The notes beneath the pieces are model-generated. The model was not told the origin of the DNA. It worked only from the letters and a program-made list of their open reading frames with translations, and searched no databases. From positions 558,001 through 622,000 of the forward strand of contig NZ_CP130630.1 in the NCBI RefSeq assembly GCF_030551255.1: DNA of 64,000 bases, in the 5' to 3' direction. This document shows positions 48,522-56,502 of the stretch, piece by piece. Numbering within the stretch: the stretch's first letter is position 1; every line of letters begins with the position of its first letter. The translations under genes and the position numbers were made by a program. This stretch comes from Streptomyces sp. NL15-2K. GTDB lineage: Bacteria; Actinomycetota; Actinomycetes; Streptomycetales; Streptomycetaceae.

Positions 48522-49376
48522 TCACGGAGTCGCGTTCGGTCCGTCCGGCCGGCTGCCGCGCTGCTCGACCATCTCCCGGCTCAGCTGCTCCGTCTCCGGC
48601 TCGGACAGCCGCTCGAAGCCGTCCTCGGTGATGACCGACACGATCGGGAAGATCCGGCGGTTGATGTCCGGGCCGCCGGTCGCGGAGTCGTCGTCCGCCG
48701 CGTCGTACAGCGCGTGGAGCGCGGCCAGCGCGGCCTCGCGCCGGTCCATGCCCTTGCGGAACAGCTTCTTCAACGCGCCTCGCGCGTACGGCGATCCGGA
48801 GCCCTCGGCGTGGAAGTCCCGCTTCTCGTACAGCCCTCCGACGACGTCGAAGCTGAAGATGCGGCCTCGCTCGCCCTCGGGCGCCGACGGGTCGTAGCCG
48901 ATGAGGAGCGGTACGACGGCCAGGCCCTGCATGGCCTGGCCGAGGTTCTGGCGGATCATGCCGGCCAGGCGTCTCGCCTTCGCGTTGAGGGTCATCGGCG
49001 TGCCCTCGATCTTCTCGAAGTGCGTCAGCTCGACCTGATAGAGCTTCACCATGTCCACCGCGAGACCGACGGTGCCGGCGAAGGCCACCGCGGTGTAGTC
49101 GTCCGCTGGGTGCACCTTCTCCAGGTCGCGCTGGGCGATGAGGTTGCCCATGGTGGCCCGGCGGTCGCCGGCGATCAGCACGCCGTCACGATAGGCGAGG
49201 GCCAGCACCGTGGTCCCGTGCGGCACCTGGTCGGGTGCGGCCCGTATATCCTCCGGGAGGATCCGGCGCGTGCTCAGTAACTCCGGGCGGTGCTCGGCCA
49301 GGAAATCGGTGAAGGACGAGGTCCCGGGTGTGAAGAACTCCTCCCCCAGCCGCCCGCCGTTCTCGTTCCACGTCAT
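48522..49376 (-). CDS. prcB: 20S proteasome beta subunit, orphan
   Basis: A 284-residue proteasome beta subunit. A 54-residue propeptide (starting MTWNENGGRLGEEFFTP) ends at HG, exposing the catalytic Thr55 (mature T1) in TTVLALAYRDGVLIAGDRRATMG. Mature residues D17 (GDRR) and K33 (DLEKV) complete the catalytic site, and the rest of the fold follows to about residue 260. Normal Streptomyces prcB genes are followed by prcA; here no alpha-subunit gene is adjacent on either side (downstream comes the VNTR and nickel transporter). It is therefore a second or displaced copy. GAGGGGG precedes the ATG. Confidence 0.93.
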   Translation of the reverse strand: MTWNENGGRLGEEFFTPGTSSFTDFLAEHRPELLSTRRILPEDIRAAPDQVPHGTTVLALAYRDGVLIAGDRRATMGNLIAQRDLEKVHPADDYTAVAFAGTVGLAVDMVKLYQVELTHFEKIEGTPMTLNAKARRLAGMIRQNLGQAMQGLAVVPLLIGYDPSAPEGERGRIFSFDVVGGLYEKRDFHAEGSGSPYARGALKKLFRKGMDRREAALAALHALYDAADDDSATGGPDINRRIFPIVSVITEDGFERLSEPETEQLSREMVEQRGSRPDGPNATP

Positions 49377-49450
49377 GGCACTCCCCCTCGTCTCCGGGCC
49401 GACATCCGGTTTCCTACCAGAAGGCGCGGGGCGGGAAACGCCTGTTGGGG

Positions 49451-50392
49451 TCACAGCGCCTTGCGCCGGATCAGGATCCCCAGCACCACGAGGCCCGGAA
49501 CCAGCGGAAGCCATACGGTCAGCAGCCGGTAACCGAGCACGGCGGACGCGGCCGCCGCGGCCGGTGCCCCGGCGGAGGCGAGGGTGAGGGCCAGCGCGGC
49601 GTCGAGGGAGCCGAGCCCGCCGGGCGTGGGCAGCAGCGCGGCGGCGGTGCTCGCGGCGAGGTAGACCAGCGCCACCCGGCCCGGGGGCAGCGGCAGCGCG
49701 ACGGCCCGGGTGACGGCGATCAGCACGAGGGCGTGCAGCGCGGCGAAGGCCAGTGAACCGCCCCACAGGGCGGCCGCCCGGCTCGGTCGCGCGTGGACGG
49801 CCCGGACGTCCGCCCGCACCGCGGCCAGCGCCCGTCGGCATCGGGGCAGCAGTCGGAGGGCCGGCAGCACGGTGACGCAGACGACCGCGAGGGCGACGGC
49901 CGCCCATCCGGCCGGGACGTGCGGAATCCGCAGGACACCGGGGAAGGCCACGGCGAGTACGACGATCAGGGCGCCCCGCGCGACCCCGCCGGCCGTGGCC
50001 TTGACCGCGACCGCGGTCGCCGCGCGGCCGGCCGGTATCCCGCAGCGCATGAGGAAGCGCAGGTTGACCGCTCCCGCGCCGAGTCCGGCGGGCAGGAGGT
50101 GGTTGGCGGCGGAGGCGGCGAACTGGGCCGCCACCAGCCGTCCTGGGGGCAGCCGCTCGACGACGGCGCCCTGCTGGGCGAGCGCCGCGCACAGCCAGGC
50201 CGCGGCGGCGGCCGTGGCGCCGACCAGCAGCCAGCCCTGGTCGGCCACGGCGAGCCGCACCGCCCCGGTCTCCAGCACGGGCCAGTGGCGCCGGGCCAGG
50301 CACACGGCGACCACCAGGACGGCGAGGGAGAGGGCGGTGTGCCAGTAGGTCCGTCTTCGGGCGGTCTCGACGGCGACCCGTTCGGCTGTCAT
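49451..50392 (-). CDS. Lysylphosphatidylglycerol synthase/UPF0104-type membrane protein
   Basis: A 313-residue protein with about eight membrane helices, matching the LPG_synthase_TM/UPF0104 (aglB-flippase-like) group: AAQFAASAANHLLPAGLGAGAVNLRFL is the diagnostic helix pair with its N-H and G-rich turn, and LPTPGGLGSLDAALALTLASAG the C-terminal one (PTPGGLGxxE/D motif). Such proteins move or modify lipid-linked substrates. Its ATG overlaps the stop of the upstream mannosyltransferase-like gene (TGATG), so the two are translationally coupled. Confidence 0.85.
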   Translation of the reverse strand: MTAERVAVETARRRTYWHTALSLAVLVVAVCLARRHWPVLETGAVRLAVADQGWLLVGATAAAAAWLCAALAQQGAVVERLPPGRLVAAQFAASAANHLLPAGLGAGAVNLRFLMRCGIPAGRAATAVAVKATAGGVARGALIVVLAVAFPGVLRIPHVPAGWAAVALAVVCVTVLPALRLLPRCRRALAAVRADVRAVHARPSRAAALWGGSLAFAALHALVLIAVTRAVALPLPPGRVALVYLAASTAAALLPTPGGLGSLDAALALTLASAGAPAAAAASAVLGYRLLTVWLPLVPGLVVLGILIRRKAL

Positions 50393-51885
50393 CAGGGTCC
50401 GTCCGGGCCCGGCGTCGGCGCGAGGTGGAGATCGAAGCCGGCGGACCGGTGGACCGCCCAGTCGCGGGCGTACCCGGGGGGTGACCCGCCCGGCTCGGTC
50501 AGGGCGGCCGTCGGAATCCTCTCGGCGGTGCGCAGGATCTCCGCCAGGGTGCTGTTGGCGTTGGACCCCTGGGTCGCCGCCGAGGAGCAGCCGGTGTAGT
50601 AGGCGATGGGCAGGGCCTGGTGTCCGGTCAGCAGGCAGGGCGGGCGGACGCCCAGGCGGTGCAGGTCGGCGGCGGTGCGGGCCCAGTCGCGGCGGTCGGC
50701 GGTGGTGCGGTCGACGGTGCGGTCCAGGACGGCGTACTGCACCGCCAGGTGCCCGGCCAGCCCGATCGCCACCAGGGTGACCGCCGCCGGGCGCCATCGG
50801 CCGTTCGGCTTGGTGACCAGGTGGAACAGGGCGGCGGCGACCGGGATCGCCAACAGGGCGTAGGCGGGCTGCAGGAAGCGGGGAGCCGCGTAGCCGATCA
50901 TGAACAGGTACGGGAAGGCGGCCGTCGCGGCGCACAGCAGCGGAAGCAGTGTGGGTGCGGTGCGCCGGGCCCGCACCGCGACCACCAGCGCGAGGGCGGC
51001 GAGCAGGGGCAGGACGAACCACCAGGCGAACACCGCCGGGTTCGGCATCGGTGCGGTGCACGGGCGGCACAGGGTCCGCCCGACCAGGCTGCGCAGCTGG
51101 TCGTCGACGGCGAAGTACCAGCCGAGGCCGCCCTGGATGTCGGAGCCGTCGGACAGGCGCTGCCCGAGGCCGCCGTAGGAGACGTACGCCTCGATCACCC
51201 ACTCCGCCACGCCCGCCACGAGCCCGCCGTAGAGCGCGGCCGTGAGCCGCCACAGGCGGGTCGCCGGTGCGAGGACGAGCAGCGGCAGGGTGACCCACAC
51301 GGCGTCGGTGGGCCGCATCCACGCCATGAGCGCGGCGCCCGCCACGACTCCCCACAGGGCCGACCGGTCGAGGCCGTCGGACCGGGCCCGCAGGAAGCAG
51401 CCGACGCAGATCAGGGCGCCGATGGCGACCCAGTAGTTGGGCATGGCCGCCGGGCCGTAGTAGACCGTGATCCACAAGGAGGCGAACAGGGCGCCCGCGG
51501 CGGCCAGGACTCGGGCCGGGAACAGCCCTCGCCAGGTGCGCAGGGCCAGGTAGAGGGCGAGGCCGGACAGCAGGGCGAGGTAGACGCGCAGCAGCTCGGT
51601 GGAGGTCGACCAGGACGCGATCGGTGCCACCAGCAGCGAGACGCCCCGGGCGCGCGGTGCGCTGAAGAACGATGCCGGTGCCTGGGTGCCGACCTGACTG
51701 ACGTACACCGTCTCGTCCCAGCCGAGGCCCATGCCGGGTCGGACCAGGAGCAGTTGGGCCAGCGTGAAGGCGCCGGCCACGGCCGCGAGCAGCCAGGCGC
51801 CGCGGGTCCGCCAGGACGTGCCGGGCACGGTGGCCGGTTCACGTCGTCGCGCACCGACGAGCATGGCGTTCGTGCCGTGGGACAT
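50392..51885 (-). CDS. Polytopic glycosyltransferase-like membrane protein (GT39/GT83-like)
   Basis: A 497-residue membrane protein with about 10-12 helices and an extracytoplasmic first loop containing GLGWDETVYVSQVG, equivalent to the DE/DExxY catalytic-loop motif of GT-C glycosyltransferases (dolichyl- or undecaprenyl-phosphate sugar donors). Later helices include MAWMRPTDAVWVTLPLL and FLQPAYALLAIP; the hydrophilic C-terminal 90 residues (DRRDWARTAADLHRLGVRPPCLLTGHQALPIAYY) are outside the membrane. It probably transfers a lipid-linked sugar to an envelope acceptor together with the coupled UPF0104-type protein. The gap before it (51886-52064) holds a CCCTAC/GTAGGG hairpin and a TTGACG on the minus strand, a possible promoter. 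Confidence 0.8.
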   Translation of the reverse strand: MSHGTNAMLVGARRREPATVPGTSWRTRGAWLLAAVAGAFTLAQLLLVRPGMGLGWDETVYVSQVGTQAPASFFSAPRARGVSLLVAPIASWSTSTELLRVYLALLSGLALYLALRTWRGLFPARVLAAAGALFASLWITVYYGPAAMPNYWVAIGALICVGCFLRARSDGLDRSALWGVVAGAALMAWMRPTDAVWVTLPLLVLAPATRLWRLTAALYGGLVAGVAEWVIEAYVSYGGLGQRLSDGSDIQGGLGWYFAVDDQLRSLVGRTLCRPCTAPMPNPAVFAWWFVLPLLAALALVVAVRARRTAPTLLPLLCAATAAFPYLFMIGYAAPRFLQPAYALLAIPVAAALFHLVTKPNGRWRPAAVTLVAIGLAGHLAVQYAVLDRTVDRTTADRRDWARTAADLHRLGVRPPCLLTGHQALPIAYYTGCSSAATQGSNANSTLAEILRTAERIPTAALTEPGGSPPGYARDWAVHRSAGFDLHLAPTPGPDGP

Positions 51886-52064
51886 CGTCCACCCCTCACC
51901 CCTACAAGTCGTAGGGCTTCTAAGACCGCACAGCCTGGTGGGCTGAAGGCGACGTCAACCGAAAGCGAACAAGAAACGAACAAAGACGCGGAAAAACACA
52001 GCCAAACTAACCTGCATCGGACCGGTATGCAGGGCGAAGTTCGGCCGTACGGGGCGGAGCGGCG

Positions 52065-54419
52065 TCAGCGGGCGTTCGGGCTCCGGTGCGGGGGCTGTTC
52101 CGGTGCGGGGCGCGTCTCGGGCGCCGGGACGGGGCGGACGACGGGGCCGTCGCCGTTCACGGTCAGCCGGGTGTCGTGGTGGCGGATCGTCAGGGGCTCC
52201 CCCGACAGCAGCGTGTACGTGGCCTTGTCCGGGCCTATCTCCACGCGCAGGCGGCGGTCGAGGAGCTGGACGGTGAAGGCCAGGCGGCTGAACCGCTCGG
52301 GCAGGCGGGGCGCGAACCGGAGCGAGTCGCCGTCCCGGCGCAGGCCTCCGAACCCGGCGACCAGGGCCGTCCAGGTGCCGGCGAGGGAGGCGATGTGCAG
52401 TCCGTCGCGGGTGTTGTGCTCCAGGTCCGCCAGGTCCATCAGGGCGGCCTCGGCCGTGTAGTCGTAGGCGAGGCCCAGATGTCCCGCCTGGGCGGCGAGG
52501 ACGGCCTGGGAGCACGCCGACAGCGAGGAGTCCCGTACGGTCAGCGGCTCGTAGTAGGCGAAGTTGCGGGCGATCTGTTCCTCGTCGTGGAACTCCTCGA
52601 AGTAGGCGCTGCACATGTACATCGCCAGGACCAGGTCGGCCTGCTTGACGACCTGTTTGCGGTAGATGTCGAAGTAGGGGAAGTGCAGCATCAGGGGGTA
52701 CTGGTCGGGGCCGGTGGCGGCGAAGTCCCAGCGCTGGTAGCGGGTGAAGCCGGCGTGCTGTTCATGGACGCCGAGTTCGTCGTTGTAGGGGATGTGCACG
52801 GCCTCGGCGGCGTCGCGCCAGGAGGCGCTCTCCTCCTCGTCGACGCCGAGGCGGGCCGCCTCCTCGGGATGGCGTTCGCAGGCGTCGGCGGCGGCCAGCA
52901 GGTTCGCCCGGGCCATGAGGTTGGTGTACGTGTTGTCGTCGGCGACCGCGCTGTACTCGTCGGGGCCGGTGACGCCGTCGATGTGGAAGACGCCGTGGTG
53001 GTCGTGGTGGCCGAGGGAGCGCCACAGGCGGGCGGTCTCCACCAGCAGTTCGAGGCCGGTGTCGCGTGCGAAGTGGGTGTCGCCGGTCGCCGCCGTGTAG
53101 CGCACCACGGCGTCCGCGATGGCCGCGTTCACGTGGAAGGCGGCCGTGCCGGCGGGCCAGTAGGCGGAGCCTTCCGAGCCCTCGATGGTCCGCCAGGGGA
53201 ACGCGGCGCCGCCCAGGCCGAGTTGTTGGGCGCGTTCCCGGGCGGCGGGCAGGGTGTTCTGCCGCCAGCGCAGGGCCTCGGCCACGGCGTGGGGCGCGGT
53301 GTAGGTCAGCAGGGGCAGCACGAAGGTCTCGGTGTCCCAGAAGGCGTGGCCGTCGTAGCCGGATCCGGTCAGCCCCTTGGCGGGGATGGCGCGTTGTTCG
53401 GCGCGGGCGCCGGCCTGGAGGACGTGGAAGAGGGCGAAGCGGACGGCCTGCTGGATCTCCTCGTCGCCGTCGACCTCGACGTCGGCGCGCGCCCAGAAGT
53501 CGTCGAGGCAGGCCCGCTGGTCCCGGAGCAGGCCCGTCCAGCCGCTGTGCCCAGCGGCCGCCAGCGCCGCCTCGACCTGGTCGCTCATCGCCGGCCGGGA
53601 GCGCGCGCCGGACCAGCCGTGGGCGACCGTTTTCTCCACCCGCAGCCGCTGGCCCGGTTCCAGGACGGAGGTGACCGTCAGCCGGGCCACGTCCACATTG
53701 CTCTCGCTGCTCGTCGTGGTCCGCTCGGGGCCGTCGATGATGTGGTCTGCGGCCACGGCGACCCGCAGGCCGCTGCGGCGGGTTCGGTGCACCAGGCGCA
53801 GCCGGGGGCCGTCGGCGAAGTCCTCCTCCGGTTCCAGCGGTGACTTCAGCGCCCGGGCGGTGCGCGGGTCGCCGTCCGGTTCGGGCAGGCTCTCGTTGGC
53901 GACGAGTTCCGACTGGATCACCACGCGCGTTCGGCTGTCGACGGGCTCCACCTCGTACGCCACGGCGGCGACGGCCCGCTGGGTGAGGGAGACCAGCCGC
54001 GTGGAGCGCACCCGTATCCGGGAGCCGGCCGGGGAGATCCACTCGCAGACCCGTTCCAGCACACCCCTGCGCAGGTCCAGCGTGCGCTCGTGGGCGACGA
54101 GCCGCCCGTAGCGCAGGTCGAACGGTTCGTCGTCGACCAGCAGCCGCAGCACCTTGCCGTTGGTGACGTTGATGACGGTCTGTCCCGACTCCGGGTATCC
54201 GTATCCGGCCTCGGCGTAGGGCAGCGGGTGCAGTTCGTGCACGCCGTTGAGGTAGGAGCCGGGCAGGCCGTGCGGTTCGCCCTCGTCGAGGTTGCCGCGC
54301 CAGCCGACATGGCCGTTGGACAGCGCGAACACGGACTCGCTCTGGGCCAGGACGTCCAGGTTGAGGTCCGTCTCGCGCACGGCCCAGGGTTCGACGGTGT
54401 ACGACCTGTGGGTGATCAC
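52065..54419 (-). CDS. GH65 glycosyl phosphorylase/hydrolase (maltose/trehalose/kojibiose type)
   Basis: A 784-residue GH65 enzyme: an N-terminal beta-sandwich (about 15-290, with LAQSESVFALSNGHVGWRGNLDEG), a helical linker, the (alpha/alpha)6 catalytic barrel (about 325-720, with GLTGSGYDGHAFWDTETFVLPLL, and the catalytic acid E488 in GVTGPDEYSAVADDNTYTN), and a C-terminal beta domain. GH65 phosphorylases split disaccharides with phosphate to give beta-glucose 1-phosphate and glucose. It starts at a GTG overlapping the stop of a beta-phosphoglucomutase gene (GTGA). The pair gives glucose 6-phosphate, consistent with a phosphorylase rather than a hydrolase. Confidence 0.9.
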   Translation of the reverse strand: MITHRSYTVEPWAVRETDLNLDVLAQSESVFALSNGHVGWRGNLDEGEPHGLPGSYLNGVHELHPLPYAEAGYGYPESGQTVINVTNGKVLRLLVDDEPFDLRYGRLVAHERTLDLRRGVLERVCEWISPAGSRIRVRSTRLVSLTQRAVAAVAYEVEPVDSRTRVVIQSELVANESLPEPDGDPRTARALKSPLEPEEDFADGPRLRLVHRTRRSGLRVAVAADHIIDGPERTTTSSESNVDVARLTVTSVLEPGQRLRVEKTVAHGWSGARSRPAMSDQVEAALAAAGHSGWTGLLRDQRACLDDFWARADVEVDGDEEIQQAVRFALFHVLQAGARAEQRAIPAKGLTGSGYDGHAFWDTETFVLPLLTYTAPHAVAEALRWRQNTLPAARERAQQLGLGGAAFPWRTIEGSEGSAYWPAGTAAFHVNAAIADAVVRYTAATGDTHFARDTGLELLVETARLWRSLGHHDHHGVFHIDGVTGPDEYSAVADDNTYTNLMARANLLAAADACERHPEEAARLGVDEEESASWRDAAEAVHIPYNDELGVHEQHAGFTRYQRWDFAATGPDQYPLMLHFPYFDIYRKQVVKQADLVLAMYMCSAYFEEFHDEEQIARNFAYYEPLTVRDSSLSACSQAVLAAQAGHLGLAYDYTAEAALMDLADLEHNTRDGLHIASLAGTWTALVAGFGGLRRDGDSLRFAPRLPERFSRLAFTVQLLDRRLRVEIGPDKATYTLLSGEPLTIRHHDTRLTVNGDGPVVRPVPAPETRPAPEQPPHRSPNAR

Positions 54420-55153
54420 GCCGTGCCTCCCAGTTCGGCGAGGTCCTTCACGACCCGGTCGGCTCCGTGCGCGTAGAGGGCGTCGGTCTGTCCGACGCGG
54501 TCGACGCCGACGACGTATCCGAAGCGGCCCGAGCGGCCCGCGTCCATGCCGGCCAGGGCGTCCTCGAAGACGGCGCACCGCGCGGCCTCGACGCCCAGGT
54601 CGTGCGCGGCGGCCAGGAAGGTGTCCGGGTGCGGCTTGCCCGGCAGTTTCCGCTCGGCGGCCACCACGCCGTCGATGCGTACGTCGAAGAGGTCCTCGGT
54701 GTCGATGGCTCGCAGTACGTCACGGCAGTTGGCGCTGGAGGAGACGATCGCGGTGCGCAGGCCGTGGGCGCGGACCGCTTCGAGGTAGCGCAGGGTGCCC
54801 TCGTAGGCCTCCACGCCGTCGGTGCGGATCTTCTTCAGAAGCAGGTCGTTCTTGCGGTTGCCCAGGCCGTGGACCGTGGGTTTCTCAGGTGGGTCGTCCG
54901 GGTTCCCTTCCGGCAGTTCGATGCCGCGGGAGGCGAGGAAGGTGCGGACGCCGTCGGCGCGGGGGCGGCCGTCGACGTACTCGTCGTAGTCGGCGTCGTC
55001 GAACGGCCGGAAGTGCTCGCCCTCGCGTTCGCGCAGGAACGCGTCGAACATCTCCCTCCAGGCGGCCGCGTGCACGACGGCCGTCTTGGTGACCACGCCG
55101 TCGAGGTCGAAGAGGCAGGCCTGGATGTCTTCGGGTAGACCGAGCTCCGTCAT
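54416..55153 (-). CDS. HAD hydrolase, beta-phosphoglucomutase family
   Basis: A 245-residue HAD protein with motif I FDLDGVVTKTAVVHAAAWREMFD (nucleophile D16 and acid/base D18), motif II IVSSSANCRDVL, and motif III/IV KPHPDTFLAAAHDLGVEAARCAVFEDALAGMDAGR. The cap domain with RPRADGVRTFLASRG and GNRKNDLLLKKI is typical of beta-phosphoglucomutases. It would convert beta-glucose 1-phosphate to glucose 6-phosphate. Translationally coupled upstream of the GH65 gene (GTGA overlap), it forms a two-step disaccharide-use unit. Start at ATG 55153. Confidence 0.9.
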   Translation of the reverse strand: MTELGLPEDIQACLFDLDGVVTKTAVVHAAAWREMFDAFLREREGEHFRPFDDADYDEYVDGRPRADGVRTFLASRGIELPEGNPDDPPEKPTVHGLGNRKNDLLLKKIRTDGVEAYEGTLRYLEAVRAHGLRTAIVSSSANCRDVLRAIDTEDLFDVRIDGVVAAERKLPGKPHPDTFLAAAHDLGVEAARCAVFEDALAGMDAGRSGRFGYVVGVDRVGQTDALYAHGADRVVKDLAELGGTA

Positions 55154-55247
55154 ACGGACACGGTTCCCCACGAGGGCGGGTCCAGTGGGTGGCGCACGCC
55201 ACAGAGGGGACATTTCAGGACAGGTTCTTACCTGCCCTCGGTGGGGG

Positions 55248-55643
55248 TCAGTCGTGCGGGAACGAGTGGTGCTCGTGGGCGACCAGCCAGCGGCCCCCTT
55301 CCTTGCGCAGGCCGAGCGTCAGCCGTAGGCGCAGGGTGGGCTGTGCGGCGAGCTCCTCCGGCGTGCCGCATCGCAGCAGCGCGTGGGCGTAGGCGACGTC
55401 GGTGCCGGCCGTGACGTCGAGGGACTCGATGTCGAAGCGGGCGCCCTGGGCCTGCCACTCGAAGAACGGCGGCCAGGACGCGCGGTAGGCGGCGAGGCCG
55501 TGGATGCCCTCGTGGGGCGGCGGGACGTCGAACATCACGATGTCCTCGGCGTGGTCCGCGAGGACGCCGTCGAGGTCGCCCCGGTGGACGGCCTCGGCCC
55601 ACCGGGTGATCAGGGTGCGGACCTGCGCTGCGTCGTCGGTCAC
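55248..55643 (-). CDS. SnoaL-like/YybH-type small protein
   Basis: A 131-residue NTF2-fold protein: a helical start (AAQVRTLITRWAEAVHRGDLDGVLADHAEDIVMFDVPPP), central HEGIHGLAAYRASWPPFF and strands VAYAHALLRCG, RLRLTLGLRKEGGRWLVAHEHHSFP. The segment with D and H residues lining the cavity is typical of YybH/SnoaL-like proteins, whose functions vary (isomerases, cyclases, binding). Monocistronic, minus strand, divergent from the kinase gene. Confidence 0.85.
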   Translation of the reverse strand: MTDDAAQVRTLITRWAEAVHRGDLDGVLADHAEDIVMFDVPPPHEGIHGLAAYRASWPPFFEWQAQGARFDIESLDVTAGTDVAYAHALLRCGTPEELAAQPTLRLRLTLGLRKEGGRWLVAHEHHSFPHD

Positions 55644-55731
55644 GGCGTAGCCTCCTTCCTGCCCCCTCTACAGGAGACTGCCCTCTGCTGCCGAGGGCGT
55701 CGAATCGGCGCAGCCTGGCACACTCTGCTGT

Positions 55732-56451
55732 GTGCCGCCGACCTTCGACGACCTCCTCGACCGCGCCCACGCCCTCACCCGGCACGGCCGCCGCGCACTC
55801 CTCGGCATCGCCGGCAGCCCCGGCGCGGGCAAGACGACACTCGCCGAGCACCTGGTGCGGGCGCTGAACGCGACCGGGGACCCGTGGGTGGCGCACGTCC
55901 CCATGGACGGCTTCCACCTCGCCGACACCGAACTCGACCGGCTCGGCAGACGGGACCGCAAGGGCGCGCCCGACACCTTCGACGCGGCGGGGTACGCGGC
56001 GCTGCTGCGGCGACTGCGGCGGCTGCGGGAGAAGAACGACGAGGTCGTGTACGCCCCCGGCTTCGAGCGGGTGCTGGAGCAGCCGATCGCCGGGGCGATC
56101 CCGGTGCCGCCGACGGCCCGCCTGGTGGTGACCGAGGGCAACTACCTGCTGCTGGACACCGGCGCGTGGGCGCGGGTCCGGGCCGAGCTGGACGAAGTGT
56201 GGTTCTGCGAGATCGACGAGGAGGAGCGCGTACGGCGGCTGGTCGCGCGGCACGAGGAGTTCGGCAAGACCCACGAGGAGGCGGTGGCATGGGTGCTCCG
56301 CTCGGACCAGCGCAACGCGGAGCTGGTCGCCGCGACGCGGGAACTGGCGGATCTGGTGGTGCGGGACGTCACGGGGTGGCCGGTTGGGGATGGACATCAC
56401 CACCGTGCCGGCAGTGGACTGGGGGCGGTTGAAGCGGAAGCCGGAGGGTGA
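55732..56451 (+). CDS. Nucleoside/nucleotide kinase family protein (pantothenate/uridine kinase-like)
   Basis: A 239-residue P-loop kinase. Walker A is GIAGSPGAGKTTLAEHL (about 25-41); the substrate segment is HVPMDGFHLADTELDRLGR, typical of the pantothenate/uridine kinase-like group; YAPGFERVLEQPIAGAIPVPPTARLVVTEGNYLLLD contains the Walker B-like part; EEERVRRLVARHEEFGKTHEEA is the lid. It phosphorylates a small molecule, perhaps a nucleoside or sugar. The GTG at 55732 begins directly at the domain. The last 20 residues are unstructured. Divergent from the SnoaL-like gene and convergent with the glycan operon. Confidence 0.85.
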   Translation: MPPTFDDLLDRAHALTRHGRRALLGIAGSPGAGKTTLAEHLVRALNATGDPWVAHVPMDGFHLADTELDRLGRRDRKGAPDTFDAAGYAALLRRLRRLREKNDEVVYAPGFERVLEQPIAGAIPVPPTARLVVTEGNYLLLDTGAWARVRAELDEVWFCEIDEEERVRRLVARHEEFGKTHEEAVAWVLRSDQRNAELVAATRELADLVVRDVTGWPVGDGHHHRAGSGLGAVEAEAGG

Positions 56452-56502
56452 GCGGGAGGGCCCCTGTCCGAGGCCGGTACGAGGCCTGTACCCGCCGATG
56501 CC

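Noticed and set aside
48387..49280. A plus-strand frame with a repeated CHSAPVTAPLSQRP peptide
   Set aside because: The repeat is simply the 14-bp VNTR translated; the remainder is antisense to prcB.
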